Below are positions 1 through 11,045 of a stretch of DNA of 64,000 bases, in pieces (positions within the stretch are counted from its first letter, which is position 1; each line of letters starts with the position of its first letter). Position numbers and translations under genes: made by a program. Below the pieces are notes generated by a model. It did not search any database and was not told where the DNA came from. It was given only the letters and a program-made list of their open reading frames with translations. The DNA lies in assembly GCA_000827265.1 (NCBI GenBank), contig KN834777.1:198951-262950 (forward strand), in the 5' to 3' direction. Source of the DNA: Collybiopsis luxurians FD-317 M1 (taxonomy: Eukaryota > Basidiomycota > Agaricomycetes > Agaricales > Omphalotaceae).

Positions 1-456
1 TATATATTATATACATATGTATAGACTTTGTACTACAATAAAATACTGTACATGAGTATGTTAAGTCAATAGAGAGCCTCCATTAGTATAATAGACTGTA
101 CTTAAAGTGTGATAACAAAGTAATATTAATATTACAAGTATCTAATAAAATGCAATACTACAGTATATAAGGAGGAGTACAAGAGTAGGATATATAGAGT
201 AGAGTAAGTAAAAGAACAGATGAAGGTATATTTTATTATTTTGCATTCATATATTGAAGCCTCAAAGATCCCCAGGGATCCAGGGCAAGCCTCAGGGGTC
301 CTCAGGAATTCTCAGGCTCCAGAGGCTTGGGAGGATGTCATCTGGCACCCTGGGCAGCCTGTGTAGTCCAGGACTTCTGAGAAGTCTTAAACTGCCTGAG
401 GATGACCTATATGTGCCTAGGCTATAGGACCTTTTTCCTAATGTGGTGTTATTGGA
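1..456. other. AT-rich noncoding DNA with a GGATCC/CCTCAGG-rich patch
   Basis: No coding region is supported here. The first 240 bases are AT-rich. Bases about 255-345 form a G/C-rich, partly palindromic patch of short overlapping words (CAGGGATCC, CCTCAGG, GGAATTCTCAGG). A similar patch lies at about 15865-15995, so this looks like a dispersed low-complexity repeat. Confidence 0.4.
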
Positions 457-1982
457 GTGGCCACATCAAATACCGGTATGTTGGCACAAGCAGAAGTCAC
501 TGATGAGGACAATGAAACAGACATCTCTGACAATCATGAAGGTGAGGAAGTGCAAGGTTTGGTCTGTTTACTCCCATTTCTGCTGCAATTATTGAATCTC
601 AGTCTAATAGCTCTGCCTTCTCATGAGTTTGTTGTTTCAATTCTCAAGAAACTAACTGTCGTCACTTTCACAGGAGCTAAGTGAGGTGCTCAAACAAGAA
701 TTGTCACAAACTTGCAGACTGTTCCTGGTTCCACTGTTGATCTTCTGCAGATGGATCATGTTACAGTCATTGACAATGTCATTCTCTGTACTGTCAATGG
801 TCAGCTCACTTATGTGGCAAACACACTCTCTGGACCACTGTTCTCCATCTTTTGGAAAGGCTTAACATATGTCTGAGTCCTTTGAGTATCTTCTACATAG
901 CCCTACCTGTTTTTCAGCAGCAGAAAAGGCAGCACTCTTGCTGTCCTGGGAGATAGCAACTGGGAATCAGTTCAAGGAATGCTACGTGCTATCCCTGCCA
1001 AGACAAAGGATGTTACTATCATTTTTGATATCACAGACTCAAATCTGTGCCCATACCTGTGTGCCACTGCCCCCTTGGGACACGAGTCACTTGGGCTGGC
1101 TGGAACTGCTACAGGACAGGATCTAGGACTTGCTGTCAGTACTCAAGTATGTACTTGTTTTGCAATATGTTACTTTCACTCACTTAAGTTTCAGATCCCT
1201 CACACTGACATTTTCAGTACCTCAGACCAAAAATGAGGGGCAATTATGCAAGCCATTGATCAAGCTCACATGTGTGGAGCTCATGGTACTTGCTTCATCA
1301 CAAATGATGGTACTCATGCAGCCCTTACTTGCCTCTGTAAAGCTGATTTTGCTGATTTTATTGTGTGTCTCTCTTTAAACCTGTTAGCTCTACATTGCTC
1401 ATTGGTTACTTGTAACTTGCAGACAAGAATTCACATAAAGCCTCAGATCCAGTTCCCAATCAGCTACTGATGAATTGGGGCTTTCAAATTGACTCTCCTG
1501 CTGCTTGTACTTGTCCTCATGGTACCAAGGGTCCATGCTCCAAATCCTCTGACTTCAAGTCCACAATTATGGAGGGCTTTGGGTTTGCAGCAGGTGCAAT
1601 GATGCAAATGACCATGCAATCCCAACACTCCCATTTCTGCTCTGAGTCCTCATCTTCTTCAGTCAGTCACCAAGTTTCCCACAGTCCTTCTCCTGTAATT
1701 TGGTCATCCTCTCCTCCTGCACCTGAAGAGAAACTGGATGTCTGTGTTGACCAGTTCTCTGCTACCTTGAAGCAGAAGATGCTGGCTGAGCAGTTGCAGA
1801 ACATAAAGTTGGCACTGAAGGCTGAAGACTACAATGTCAACCTCTTGGGCCAAGGTTCTTCTGTCGTTATTGCACAAGTTACTGGCCTCAAACTTGGTCC
1901 AGTGGGAGGGCTTAACTACTTTGCCAAAAGTTACAGTGCTGTTTTGGAGTGTAAGCATTCTCACTGTGGTAACAATAAATAG
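457..1982 (+). pseudogene. Unrecognised multi-exon gene remnant with Cys/Ser-rich C-terminal part
   Basis: I do not recognise the family. Successive open blocks in different frames read like exons separated by short introns: an acidic N-terminal piece (457-555), a block around 720-870, one at about 979-1130 (DVTIIFDITDSNLCPYLC), one at 1246-1370 (HMCGAHGTCFITNDGTHAAL) and a last one from 1470 to 1982. The last block contains CTCPHGTKGPCSKSSDFKS, a serine-rich linker, and a helical segment (KQKMLAEQLQNIKLALKAED). Several Cys/His clusters suggest a metal-binding or secreted-type fold, but that is only a guess. No block begins with a convincing start that joins cleanly to the next, and stops interrupt the likely exons, so I treat it as decayed. 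It sits in the transposon-rich, CpG-poor left part and may be part of an old element. Confidence 0.35.
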
Positions 1983-2186
1983 TATGCAATTGGCCTATGA
2001 TTGAGCTGCATTTGATTGAGCTTACATCCTTTTAATCAATTTTTTTGCCATAGTACATTCCTTTTGCTTTTATATTGGTGATTGTCAAGCTGTATCTGAT
2101 TGAGTCTACTTCTATTTAACCTTCTCATAGTACATTCCTTTTGTAGTGACTTTATTCAGATAGCTTTCAAATGTAAAGTGTTCTGA

Positions 2187-3276
2187 CTACAAGTATTTGC
2201 AGTTGCTGAACCAGCCCATTGCATCATCCATGGATATCTCCCCGCTCACTTCTCGTATCATTAAGGGAATCAATTCAGGTCCTTCAAAGCTGCTTTCTTT
2301 TCTGCAGAGGGCAGCCTCAGTGGCAGAAAAGGCTTCTTCAATCGGGTTGAAGTCTGGGGAGTATGGTGGTAAGAATATGGGTCAAGCACCTACATTGCAC
2401 ATTAGTGGTTAAAAGTTCATGGTTGGATGGGACACATACTGCATCCAACCTCAATATTCTGCTTCAGTTTAGGAGAATGATGGTTAGAACAATTGTTGAG
2501 AATAATAACACTGCAAGGAAGAGGAAAGGGCTGAAGAAGGGGAGCCTAAAGAATATAGATATATCACTATAATCTAAGAGAGCAATGAAGTGATGCACCA
2601 CTTGTTCTACAAATTGAAGGAAGAGTTCTTTGGTCATGGAACCTTCAATTATGTCCATGGCTATTATCCCTTGAATGGACAGTGCTGGAAGTATAGAGTA
2701 TTGTACACCACGCAGAAAAGTTCCACAATCAACACAGGGTACATTCACCTCTGAATAACCCATTTGCCACTGAACTGTACAATTATCCACTGCACTTTCA
2801 TCCAGGAAAACAAAGATACTAGGATTACAATATTCAGGTTGAGCCAAAACTCCTTCCCAGACAGCTCTAAGCATCTCATCCCATTCTGAAGCTGCTCTTT
2901 GGATGTGTTTATGACTAAGCCCCAACTTCCTGATCATATGCAAAATAGTTGCAAGGGACTGGTAAATTTCTCATGCACCCTCCAGTTTCTCCTGCAATTC
3001 ATCAAGGTAGATAGTCAGTTTGGCCTTGATAAGCCCTGCCATATACACAAAATCACCCTTGTCCACCTCCCGTGGTTGCCCTGTACATTTCTGGAAAGGA
3101 TTATTCACTGTCCCAAAATGTTCCATGTTCTGGTTGACTTTGGAAACAAGACCACCAGAGCACCCAGCTCTTTCTGCACACTCTCTAAACGTAAGCTTGT
3201 CATCAGTGTACCAGTGATAGATACAAGTTTTAAGGTCAAACGACATTTCAGATGGCATGGCAAATGCAGAAACCAA
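2187..3276 (-). pseudogene. Tc1/mariner (IS630-like) transposase pseudogene
   Basis: Relic of a DDE transposase that would cut and paste a TA-flanking DNA transposon. The N-terminal helix-turn-helix is clear (TFRECAERAGCSGGLVSKVN, with NNPFQKCTGQPR after it). The linker IYLDELQEKLEGA then meets a TGA at a position where CGA (Arg) would continue the frame into LGLSHKHIQRAASEWDE. The first catalytic Asp is in FVFLDESAVDN, followed by YSILPALSIQGIIAMDIIEG. After a frame disruption the second-Asp motif reads ILNNCSNHH, where the family has LDNC; Asp has become Asn. The third acidic residue is in LPPYSPDFNPIEEAF near 2320-2360. Length (about 340-360 codons) matches the family. The frame break, in-frame stops and lost Asp mean it is inactive. 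I did not find clear terminal inverted repeats. Confidence 0.8.
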
Positions 3277-3772
3277 CCATGGAATGGTAAATTCACATGC
3301 AACTTATTCCTGGACTCTCAGACCACAAAAAAAAAAAAAAATTAGCAGTTGTTCATGGACTTATGCAAATGGCAGTACTAGACTGTATAATGTGTAGTAG
3401 TTAAGGGCAGGCTCAACTCCAAGTTTCTATATAGTGTATAGAGTGAGGCCAGAGTGTATAATATAGACTGAGGCCAAGTTGTATAGATTTTGTATAGAGT
3501 AAGGCCAGGGTGTATAGTATAGATTGAGGCCATTTTCAAGTTGTAAACATTTTGTATGGAGTGATGAAAGTGTATATACTATAGCATATAGAAATTATAG
3601 GAGTTATCAAATTAGGGAAAATTTTCTTGTACTCTGAGAACCATATACAGCTGTTAAGTGAGCCTGAACTTTTTTTAAAAATATAGAGAGAGGTCAGGTG
3701 ATCATTGGAATCAATTTACCATCATCAGATCTCTCTCATCTATTCATTTATGGCATCTCAAATTTTTAAATG
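3277..3772. repeat. Noncoding spacer with short imperfect tandem repeat (about 3436-3590)
   Basis: Two and a half imperfect copies of a roughly 57-62 bp unit beginning GTATAGAGTGAGGCCAG lie at about 3436-3590. A poly-A run of 14 sits near 3328-3341. No gene is visible. The last five bases (AAATG, 3768-3772) are the left target-site duplication of the gypsy element. Confidence 0.5.
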
Positions 3773-4245
3773 TGTCACGAAGCAGTGTACAGTGGAGTGA
3801 CTTGCAATGATCAGTTTTTAAACAGAGGTGGGTCCTGGTCCCAATCAACAGAGAGGTCAAGATGGGGACTCAGGTTACAGACAGTAGGTATATATACTGT
3901 AGTAAGCTGTGCGAGGGACTAATGCTACTGGAGGATAAGATGAGAAGCTAATGCTACTGGAAGACAACAGCTAAGTGACAGCTATGAGAATAAAAGGGTA
4001 TGGAGCATGTGGTCATGCGACAGATGCAAGAAGAGAAACAAGGAGCAGTTCATTAATAAAACAATGACAGTGGGAATGAAATAGAAAAAGAACAATGATA
4101 CCATGCAGAGTGGAGATAGGAAGGAGTCATATGTCCAAAAGGTATTGATATGAAAGTTAGTCATAAATGCGGTCATGTGAAAGGTGTATAGTAAAAGGAA
4201 AATAAATAGGGGTTAGGAATAAGTGTTCGTACCAGCTCTATGACA
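3773..4245 (-). repeat. 3' LTR of the gypsy element
   Basis: It matches 9552-10052 almost throughout. It contains a short duplication around TAATGCTACTGGA that the other LTR lacks, and it lacks a stretch between two CTGGTCCCAA repeats that the other has. Both differences are flanked by direct repeats, as expected of slippage deletions. The pol frame appears to end at a TAG just inside this LTR (4238-4240). Confidence 0.92.
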
Positions 4246-7200
4246 TTACCCCCCTCCTTAAGACCATTGTCCTCGATGGTCAAAGTTTTGGTGCATTCGG
4301 ATGCCTCCTGTGAAATTGTTGTACCATTTGTGGGGTGTGCTCCAAGTTTTGGGCTGGTTCCCAGGAATTATGGCCTGCATCATACCCTTTCCACTTTACC
4401 AGATATTCCATTCTCTTCCACCAGATACAGCTGTCCAATACCTCCTCTACTTCATACTCAGGTTCATCCTCTTCCTCCAAATAAATTGGTTCTGGTGGCT
4501 TTGGGATTTCCCCATTGACATGGTTACCTTTCCAAGGGTAAAGTTTGTCGACATGGAATACAGGGTGTAGTTGGTCAAGGGAAAGGGGTAGGTCCAATCA
4601 ATAATCAAGGGGTCCGACCTTTTGAAGAATTTTGAATGGTCCAAGTTGGCACTCTCTGAGTTTCTCACTTGAGAGCTGGAGATTAATGTCCTCTGCACTT
4701 AGCCATACAAGGTCTCCCACCTTGAATTGATGGGCTTTTCATTTTCCCCTCTCATACCCTTCCTTCTGCTGCTTCTTTCCCAGATGTAAAGCGGCTCCTG
4801 CATCCTGGCATGCTTCTCTTAAAATCTGAATATGATCATCTACCCCTGGCATCCCACTACGCTGGCCTACTGGGATATTGAAGAGTGGGAGATAGCCATA
4901 TGTGACTTTGAATGGTGACATCCAGAGGGCTGAGTGTGTGTGGGAGTTGATGACAAATTCTGCCATTGGCAGGTGTTCTGCCCAGTCATCCTGTTGTCAT
5001 CCTACATATAGGCGAAGGTACTTTTCTACCTCCTGGTTTGCACATTCAGTCTGTCCATTGGCTTGTGGGTGATATCCAGATGTCAGATTCGATTTGATGC
5101 CTAGGCAAGAGATCAGGGATTGCATGAGCTTGGCTGAGAACTGGGGGCCTCAATCTGATATGAAATGCAGGGGAAGGCCATGGAGGCAGAAGATTTCTCA
5201 ATAGTAAATATCTGCCACACCCTCAGCAGTAATGTGGGTCGTGCAGGGAATGGCATGAATCTGTTTGCCAAAGAGGTCTGTGCAGACTAGGATGGTGTCA
5301 TACCCATTAGATTCAGGTAGTTGAGTGATTAAATCTACGCTGACTTCTTCCCATAGTCCAGCTGGAACATCGAGTGGTTGTGTTACTGCATGGGGGTGCT
5401 GTTGGATCTTTTTCCTTGCACAGATTTCGCATCCTTCAACATACTTTTCTACAAAGGATCACATGGTAGGCCACCAGAAGTGAGTGCTGATGAGATCAAG
5501 GGTGCCATGCAGTCCAGGGTGGCTGGCAGAGGGGCTATCATGGCATTGTTGAAGGACTTCTATGCGTAGCTTGTCATCTGGTGGTACATATACCTGTCCC
5601 TTGTAGTAGACCAGTCCTTCATCTTCTTCCCATTCTGCAATCCCATTTACTAACTGTTGTAGTCCTCTCTTTTTCAACCCTTCCAGCCCTTCCAGTACCT
5701 GTGCCTCTCTTTGCGAAGCCTTCCGAATCCTATCTTCCAGTGGATTGCGCAGAATTGTGGCAGCAACTTGTGTAAAGTGCTCAGGCTTGAGGACAGTTTG
5801 TTGTCGGTTGTCCTCATTATCTGATACCTGATGGTGTGCCATATGGGATAGAGCATCTGCCTGGGTATTTGCCTTGCCTGGTCGATGCACCATATGGAAA
5901 TCAAATCAAGAAAGCCAAAGTGCCCAGTGGGCCTGGTGACAGCTAAGGTCTTGTGCTGTCCACCTAAACTCTAAATTGGAGTGATCAGTGACAATTTCAA
6001 ATGGTTGAGGTGACCCTTCCAGAAAACTTCTCCAGTCCTTTAATGCTTCAATTACTGCTAGCATCTCCCGATTGTAGATCTCATAGTTCCGCTCTGCTGC
6101 CTGCATAGAGGCAGAGCAAAATGCAACAGGATGCCACTGGCCATCATCCTGTTTCTGGAAAAGTGCCCCATCAGTTGCATATCCAGATGCATCTACTTCA
6201 ACTTGTGTTGGCTTGTCTGGATCCCAAAGAGTTAGTATTGGTGCAGAGGTGAATGCCATATGTAGTGTTTCAAATGCTTCTTGTTGTAGCGTCCCCCAGT
6301 TAAAGCTGACATTCTTTTTAGTTAGGTCATTTAAGGGTCGGGCTATCCTAGCAAAGTCACATATAAACCGGCGGTAGAAATTGGCGAACCCTAAAAACCC
6401 TCATAGCTCGCAAAGGTTTTTGGGGGTTGGCCAGTCACAGACAGCTGCCACTTTTACTGGGTCCATCCTTACCTCCCCTTCCCGTATCACCAGCCCTAGA
6501 TACTCAATCTGTTCTTGTTCAAATTCACACTTTTCTGGCCGTAGATAGAGGTCATTTTTCTGGAGTCTAGCTAAGACCTCGTGAATGATTTCTTGGTGTT
6601 CCTCTAATTGGCCACTGAAGATAAGGATGTCATCCAGATATACTGCCACCTTTCCTGCTGCTATAAGATCTGCAAAGATTGAGTTCATCAGTGCTTGAAA
6701 TGTGGCTGGTGAGTTAGTAAGGCCAAAGAACATAACATTAGGCTCAAACAGGCCACGGTTGGTAGAGAATGCAGCCTTCCACTCATCACCCTGCTTGATC
6801 CGTATGTTATTGTACCTCCAGTGGACATCAAATTTAGTAAAGTAGTGTGCACCCTGAAGATGACTGATGATATCAACCACAAGTGGTAAAGGGTAGCAGT
6901 TTTTGATAGTAAACTGATTGAGTTTGCAGTAGTCCTGGACAAAATGGAGCTTTCTATCTTTCTTTTTCACAAAGAAGACCGGTGATGATAGTGGAGATTT
7001 TGAGGGTCAAATACAGCCTTTACATAGATTCTCATCTAGAAAGTGATCAAGTTCCTCTTGTTCATTCAGGGACATAGGGTAGACCTTGGTTCGCATGGTT
7101 TCTGGTGCACCGGGTACCAGTTCTATTGCATGATCCCAGGGTTGATGGGCAGGTAATCATTCAGATGCTGATTCAGAAAATACCTTTCCAAAGTCTTGGT

Positions 7201-8017
7201 ATGGCTCTGGAACCATCTCTTCAAACGTTTTGGTCAGTTTGTCTTTGTGAGCCTGTTCTGCCAATTGTTGAGAGTAGGTATATCCTGCTGCACACCATAC
7301 TTCTTCTGCTGCATCTAGAAGAATCCCTGCTTTGACCCAGGATTGGCACATGGCTCAGTTAGCTTGAATTCAACACAGGGGTGACTCTTCTTCTGGTACC
7401 AATGATTCTTCTTCCTCAATTGCCTTGGGTCTAATCTGTTCCAGGACAGAGCCGTCAGTGGTAACCGCTGCCACCCTACCACTTTCTAAACCCTCTGTAT
7501 CCTCAGGTACATCTTCGATAGTTACCTTCTGTGTTTTAACTGAGAGCTGCCCTTTTTCCCAGTCAACTTCTGGATTTATCTTCTGAAGCCATGGGAGTCC
7601 AAGAATAATATCCTCTCCTCCCAGGTTTGTAACCAGAAAGTCTGTCCAGCGTTCTTGGTCATCTACTGTGAGTGCAAGGCATGCAAAGTGTGTAATCTGT
7701 CCTGCCCAGTTTGGGGTACCATCAATGTTGAAAATATTTATAGGTTGTCATAGTGGGGTTGTCCTTAGGTTGTGTCATTCAATAAAGTTGTTATCCAAGA
7801 ATAGAGCGGTGGCTCCACAGTCCACCATGGCCGCAGTTGCTATGCTATGCTTTCTTCCCTTTATTTTTACTTGAATTCAGAAATGGGATGCACTGGGGTC
7901 TATTTCCAAAATTGTAGATATTTTACATGATGGGAGTGAGTCATATGAGGAAGTAGCATATATAGCGAACCGTTCTGAGGGTGCTCTCAGTGCGGCCGAG
8001 ACAGACACCCTCATTAA
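4238..8017 (-). pseudogene. pol: Gypsy pol (PR-RT-RNaseH-IN-chromodomain) with recurrent CGA->TGA stops
   Basis: One continuous frame covers the whole polyprotein. Protease: MVDCGATALFLD (family D-S/T-G, here D-C-G). Reverse transcriptase: FDVHWRYNNIRI, VMFFGLTNSPATFQ and the catalytic VAVYLDDILIFS. RNase H: VEVDASGYATDGALF, REMLAVIEALKDWR, IVTDHSNLEF. Integrase: an HHCC zinc region (HPGLHGTLDL...CEICARKK), then VSVDLITQLP, HFISD-GPQFSAKL and GYHPQANGQTECANQEVEKY, supplying the DDE acids. Chromodomain: YEVEEVLDS...MEYLVKWKGYDAGHNSWEP. I count 16 in-frame stops; all are TGA, and all sit where an Arg codon would fit (for example SD-GPQF, YY-EIFC, MVHR-side LS-FDFH). No frameshift is needed from 8017 to 4238. 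FDxRW reads FDVHW, another change that a CpG transition could give. Confidence 0.9.
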
Positions 8018-8022
8018 AAATC
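8011..8022 (-). promoter_or_regulatory. Putative -1 programmed frameshift site between gag and pol
   Basis: On the minus strand the gag frame ends GAG GAT TTT TAA TGA. The -1 frame reads GGA TTT TTA ATG AGG and stays open into protease except for TGA-for-Arg codons. Gag codons begin at positions divisible by 3, and pol codons are shifted one base back, exactly the -1 register. A run of five T directly before the gag stop allows a Phe tRNA to slip. The usual X XXY YYZ heptamer is not perfect, so the mechanism is inferred. Confidence 0.5.
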
Positions 8023-9132
8023 CTCCTGGCGGGATGCTTCTGGGGCCATAGCATTGGCACAGTTTAGGAGTTCCTGCAGCTGAGCAATCTAGACAGCAAG
8101 ATTAGGGGTTGTAGTGGTGGGGTTAGCAGGAGAGGGAACTGAGGCAGCAACCTGGGCTGGTTCATTTGGGAATAAGGTGAACATTACGGAAGAGGTGGCT
8201 GATACTTGTTGGCGGGGTGGCTGATGCCTACCACGATTGCGCTCCAAGCCCATAAACTTGTCCTGACAAACTGCCTCTAGGTGGCCACAACATGCACAGT
8301 AGCGACATACTGTATCCTTCTGTGGGCAGTTCCGTTTCTCATGGCTCTGAGACCCACAGCCATAGCAGTGCCCCCACATATGAGATATAAAGCCATCTCA
8401 GGTATTGCCATTGCTTGTGCAGTTGGCATCAATATCCATAGCATATGGATCAGTATGATGAGTGGGGGTGTGAGAGTGGTTAGGCTGGCAACTACTCATG
8501 CTGGGGTCATGCAAGTGAACATCAACGGATATGGCCCTCCTAATGGCCTCATCAAGGGTTTGGGCTAACCCTTGGGTGATATTGACTATGATGAGGTTTT
8601 GATGAATTTCTGGGAGAAGACCAGAATAGAACTGTTCCCGGAGGTCAGTATCTGAGAGTCCACTCCAATCACCAATGTCTTTGAACTTCTGAGCAAATTC
8701 TGCAACAGTCTGTCCTTTTCCTTGCTGTACCTTTTTGATTGCATTGCAGGCTTCCATTCCTGGGTCGATAGATTCAAACCTGAGTTTGAATGCCTGAAGG
8801 AACTCTACCCATTTCCCATTAAATGGTACCTGCTTGGCATTAAAGGCAGATAAATAGGGGGTGGCCCAATCTGCTGCTCCCCCTGAGAGAAAGCCTAAGG
8901 CCGCTTTAATGGCTTTGGCCTCATCGCCTTTTAAGTCTGACTGTTCTAATGCCCAGCTCTTAAAGTGGGCTATGAAGCGACGGGCTTCTGCGCTACTCTG
9001 ACCCTTAAAGGGGTCTGGTTTGACCATGCTAGACTTGGTGGTGACAGAAATATTAGTTTGCAAGCTGGTTGTGAGGGCTGCAACCTGCTGGATCAGGTTT
9101 TGCATAAGCTGGTCAAGGCTTTGTTGAGACAT
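8014..9132 (-). pseudogene. gag: Gypsy gag with CCHC zinc knuckle, two premature stops
   Basis: Starts MSQQSLDQLMQNLIQQVAAL at 9132. It continues through a retrotransposon gag core (FNGKWVEFLQAFKLRFE, GQTVAEFAQKFKDIGDWSGL, LREQFYSGLLPEIHQNLI) to a zinc knuckle, CYGCGSQSHEKRNC, and a second Cys cluster CRYCACCGHLEAVC near 8290-8370. The frame is interrupted by TGA at 8398-8400, where CGA would restore it, and by TAG at about 8089. It ends at tandem TAA-TGA stops (8016-8011). The stop directly follows five T residues, and pol is open in the -1 frame from the same point. Confidence 0.85.
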
Positions 9133-9551
9133 GCTTGGGCTGGAGGGAGGAGGTGACAGTGCAGGTAATGGGTGGGTAGTTACAGTAGTTGAGGCTGGCA
9201 GGGCAGTGAGGGCAAGTGGGACTGGAGGAGCAGTGAGAGTGCATGGGGCAGTTACAGATCTGGTAATTGGTACAGCAGGGGTACCATCTCTGAGCTGAGT
9301 TGCATGGGTGATGGAGTTCTCAAAAGTGTGTGGGCAGGGCTGTTGGTCACAGTCGTTCCAACCATCTGGTAGCTTGTGGATATAAGATCAGGCTTTGGTA
9401 TCAAAGGCATGCAGGTAGCTGGAGCAGTCAACCTGTTCGTGACCCATTTCAGAGTCAGACAAATCTGCAGAGAAGGAAGGCGTGGTGGTAGCAGAGTCTG
9501 CAGGGACAGCCTAGGCGGTAGACTATCAGCGCAGCAAGGATCTTGACCTAA

Positions 9552-10052
9552 TGTCACGAAGTGGTGTACAGTGGAGTGACTTGCAATGATCAGTTTTTAA
9601 ACAGAGGTGGGTTCTGGTCCCAATTGACAGAGTTAATTAACTAGTCTACTGGTACAGGCAGGATACTCACCTGGTCCCAATCAACAGAGAGGTCAAGATG
9701 GGGACTCAGGTTACAGACAGTAGGTATATATACTGTAGTAAGCTGTGCGAGGGACTAATGCTACTGGAAGACAACAGCTAAGTGACAGCTATGAGAATAA
9801 AAGGGTATGGAGCATGTGGTCATGCGACAGATGCGAGAAGAGAAACAAGGAGCAGTTCATTAATAAAACAATGACAGTGGGAATGAAATAGAAAAAGAAC
9901 AATGATACCATGCAGAGTGGAGATAGGAAGGAGTCATATGTCCAAAAGGTATTGATATGAAAGTTAGTCATAAATGCGGTCATGTGAAAGGTGTATAGTA
10001 AAAGGAAAATAAATAGGGGTTAGGAATAAGTGTTCATACCAGCTCTAGGACA
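9552..10052 (-). repeat. 5' LTR of the gypsy element
   Basis: Upstream LTR in the element's orientation, 501 bp. It carries an extra 56 or so bases between two CTGGTCCCAA repeats compared with the other LTR. At one site the partners read AAGCAGTG and AAGTGGTG, which are the two alternative decay products of AAGCGGTG. The right flank begins with the target duplication AAATG. Confidence 0.92.
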
Positions 10053-10058
10053 AAATGT

Positions 10059-10595
10059 CTTATTTTTTCAGTATTTTGCATTTTCCCACTCCAATTTTGA
10101 ACCATATTTGGGGTTTTTAATATGAGCATCATCACCTGAATCAGCTCTATAACTTTTGTTTATAGGTCCAACTGTGAGAAAATTATCTCCCAATAAGGAA
10201 ATCTCTGATATTACTTCTGNNNNNNNNNNNNNNNNNNNNNNNNNNNNNNNNNNNNNNNNNNNNNNNNNNNNNNNNNNNNNNNNNNNNNNNNNNNNNNNNN
10301 NNNNNNNNNNNNNNNNNNNNNNNNNNNNNNNNNNNNNNNNNNNNNNNNNNNNNNNNNNNNNNNNNNNNNNNNNNNNNNNNNNNNNNNNNNNNNNNNNNNN
10401 NNNNNNNNNNNNNNNNNNNNNNNNNNNNNNNCTTATTTTTTCTAGTATTTTGCATTTTCCCACTCCAATTTTGAACCATATTTGGGGTTTTTAATATGAG
10501 CATCATCACCTGAATCAGCTCTATAACTTTTGTTTATAGGTCCAACTGTGAGAAAATTATCTCCCAATAAGGAAATCTCTGATATTACTTCTGGC
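10059..10595. repeat. Duplicated ~160-bp segment on both sides of an N gap
   Basis: Bases 10059-10219 and 10432-10593 are nearly identical (both run from CTTATTTTTTC to GATATTACTTCTG). The 212 N (10220-10431) lie exactly between them. Either a tandem repeat collapsed in the assembly, or the scaffold join duplicated one sequence. No gene is supported, and apparent reading frames through the N run are meaningless. Confidence 0.85.
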
Positions 10596-11045
10596 ATTCT
10601 AGAATTTCAGTCACCTCTTCACTCTTGCATATAAATATCATTACATGATACACTTAAGTCATGGGAAATTAATTCCCTAATAAGGAAATATATGATGTAA
10701 CCTGTAGCACTTTAAAAAAAATTTCCAATTAACCTTCTATTATTCTCCCATCTGTTAAAATGTATGAATAAACACAAATTACCATATTGGGAAGGTGTCA
10801 GAAATTTTTCTCGGTGCCTACGGCACCTGACTTGTGTATTTCATTGGAATTTTTTTTTTATCTTTAACTGTATGTACATCTTTAGTCTTAGAGCCTGATA
10901 TAAAAGTGAAAATGGATATGAAAATTGCTTATATATAAGTCTCTAGTTGGGCTTGACAGGTGGCAAAGTTGTCATTCCTGCATTCGTGCAAAAGCCAGAC
11001 ATAATAAGCCATATAGGAATTTGAAACCCCTTCCAATCAGCAAAC
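10596..11045. other. AT-rich spacer, no recognisable feature
   Basis: This stretch is AT-rich and I see no gene, structured RNA or element end in it. A short CGGTGCCTACGGCACC hairpin-like word occurs near 10812-10828. Confidence 0.4.

Larger units (their letters stand above)
3773..10052 (-). mobile_element. Complete Ty3/gypsy chromovirus LTR retrotransposon, inactivated
   Basis: Full-length element with two LTRs (3773-4245 and 9552-10052) that begin TGTCACGAAG and end GACA on the plus strand. It is bracketed by the 5-bp target duplication AAATG at 3768-3772 and 10053-10057. Transcription runs right to left. Gag, then protease, reverse transcriptase, RNase H, integrase and a C-terminal chromodomain follow in that order, which defines a fungal chromovirus. 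A purine tract (GGAGGGGGG on the minus strand, about 4248-4258) sits just inside the 3' LTR. Pol is uninterrupted by frameshifts but carries many in-frame TGA codons, so the copy cannot make its proteins without correction. The LTRs differ by about six substitutions plus two repeat-flanked indels over roughly 445 aligned bases, which implies a fairly young insertion. Confidence 0.93.

Noticed and set aside
3436..3590. Short repeats considered as a CRISPR-like array
   Set aside because: Only two to three imperfect, directly adjoining copies without spacers, in a eukaryotic transposon-rich context.
3982..4176. Small hydrophobic minus-strand frame, repeated at 9789-9983
   Set aside because: It lies inside both LTRs of the gypsy element; its conservation is LTR identity, not coding constraint.
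10068..10509. Open frames crossing the N run on both strands
   Set aside because: Most of each frame is undetermined bases, so they are artefacts of the gap.
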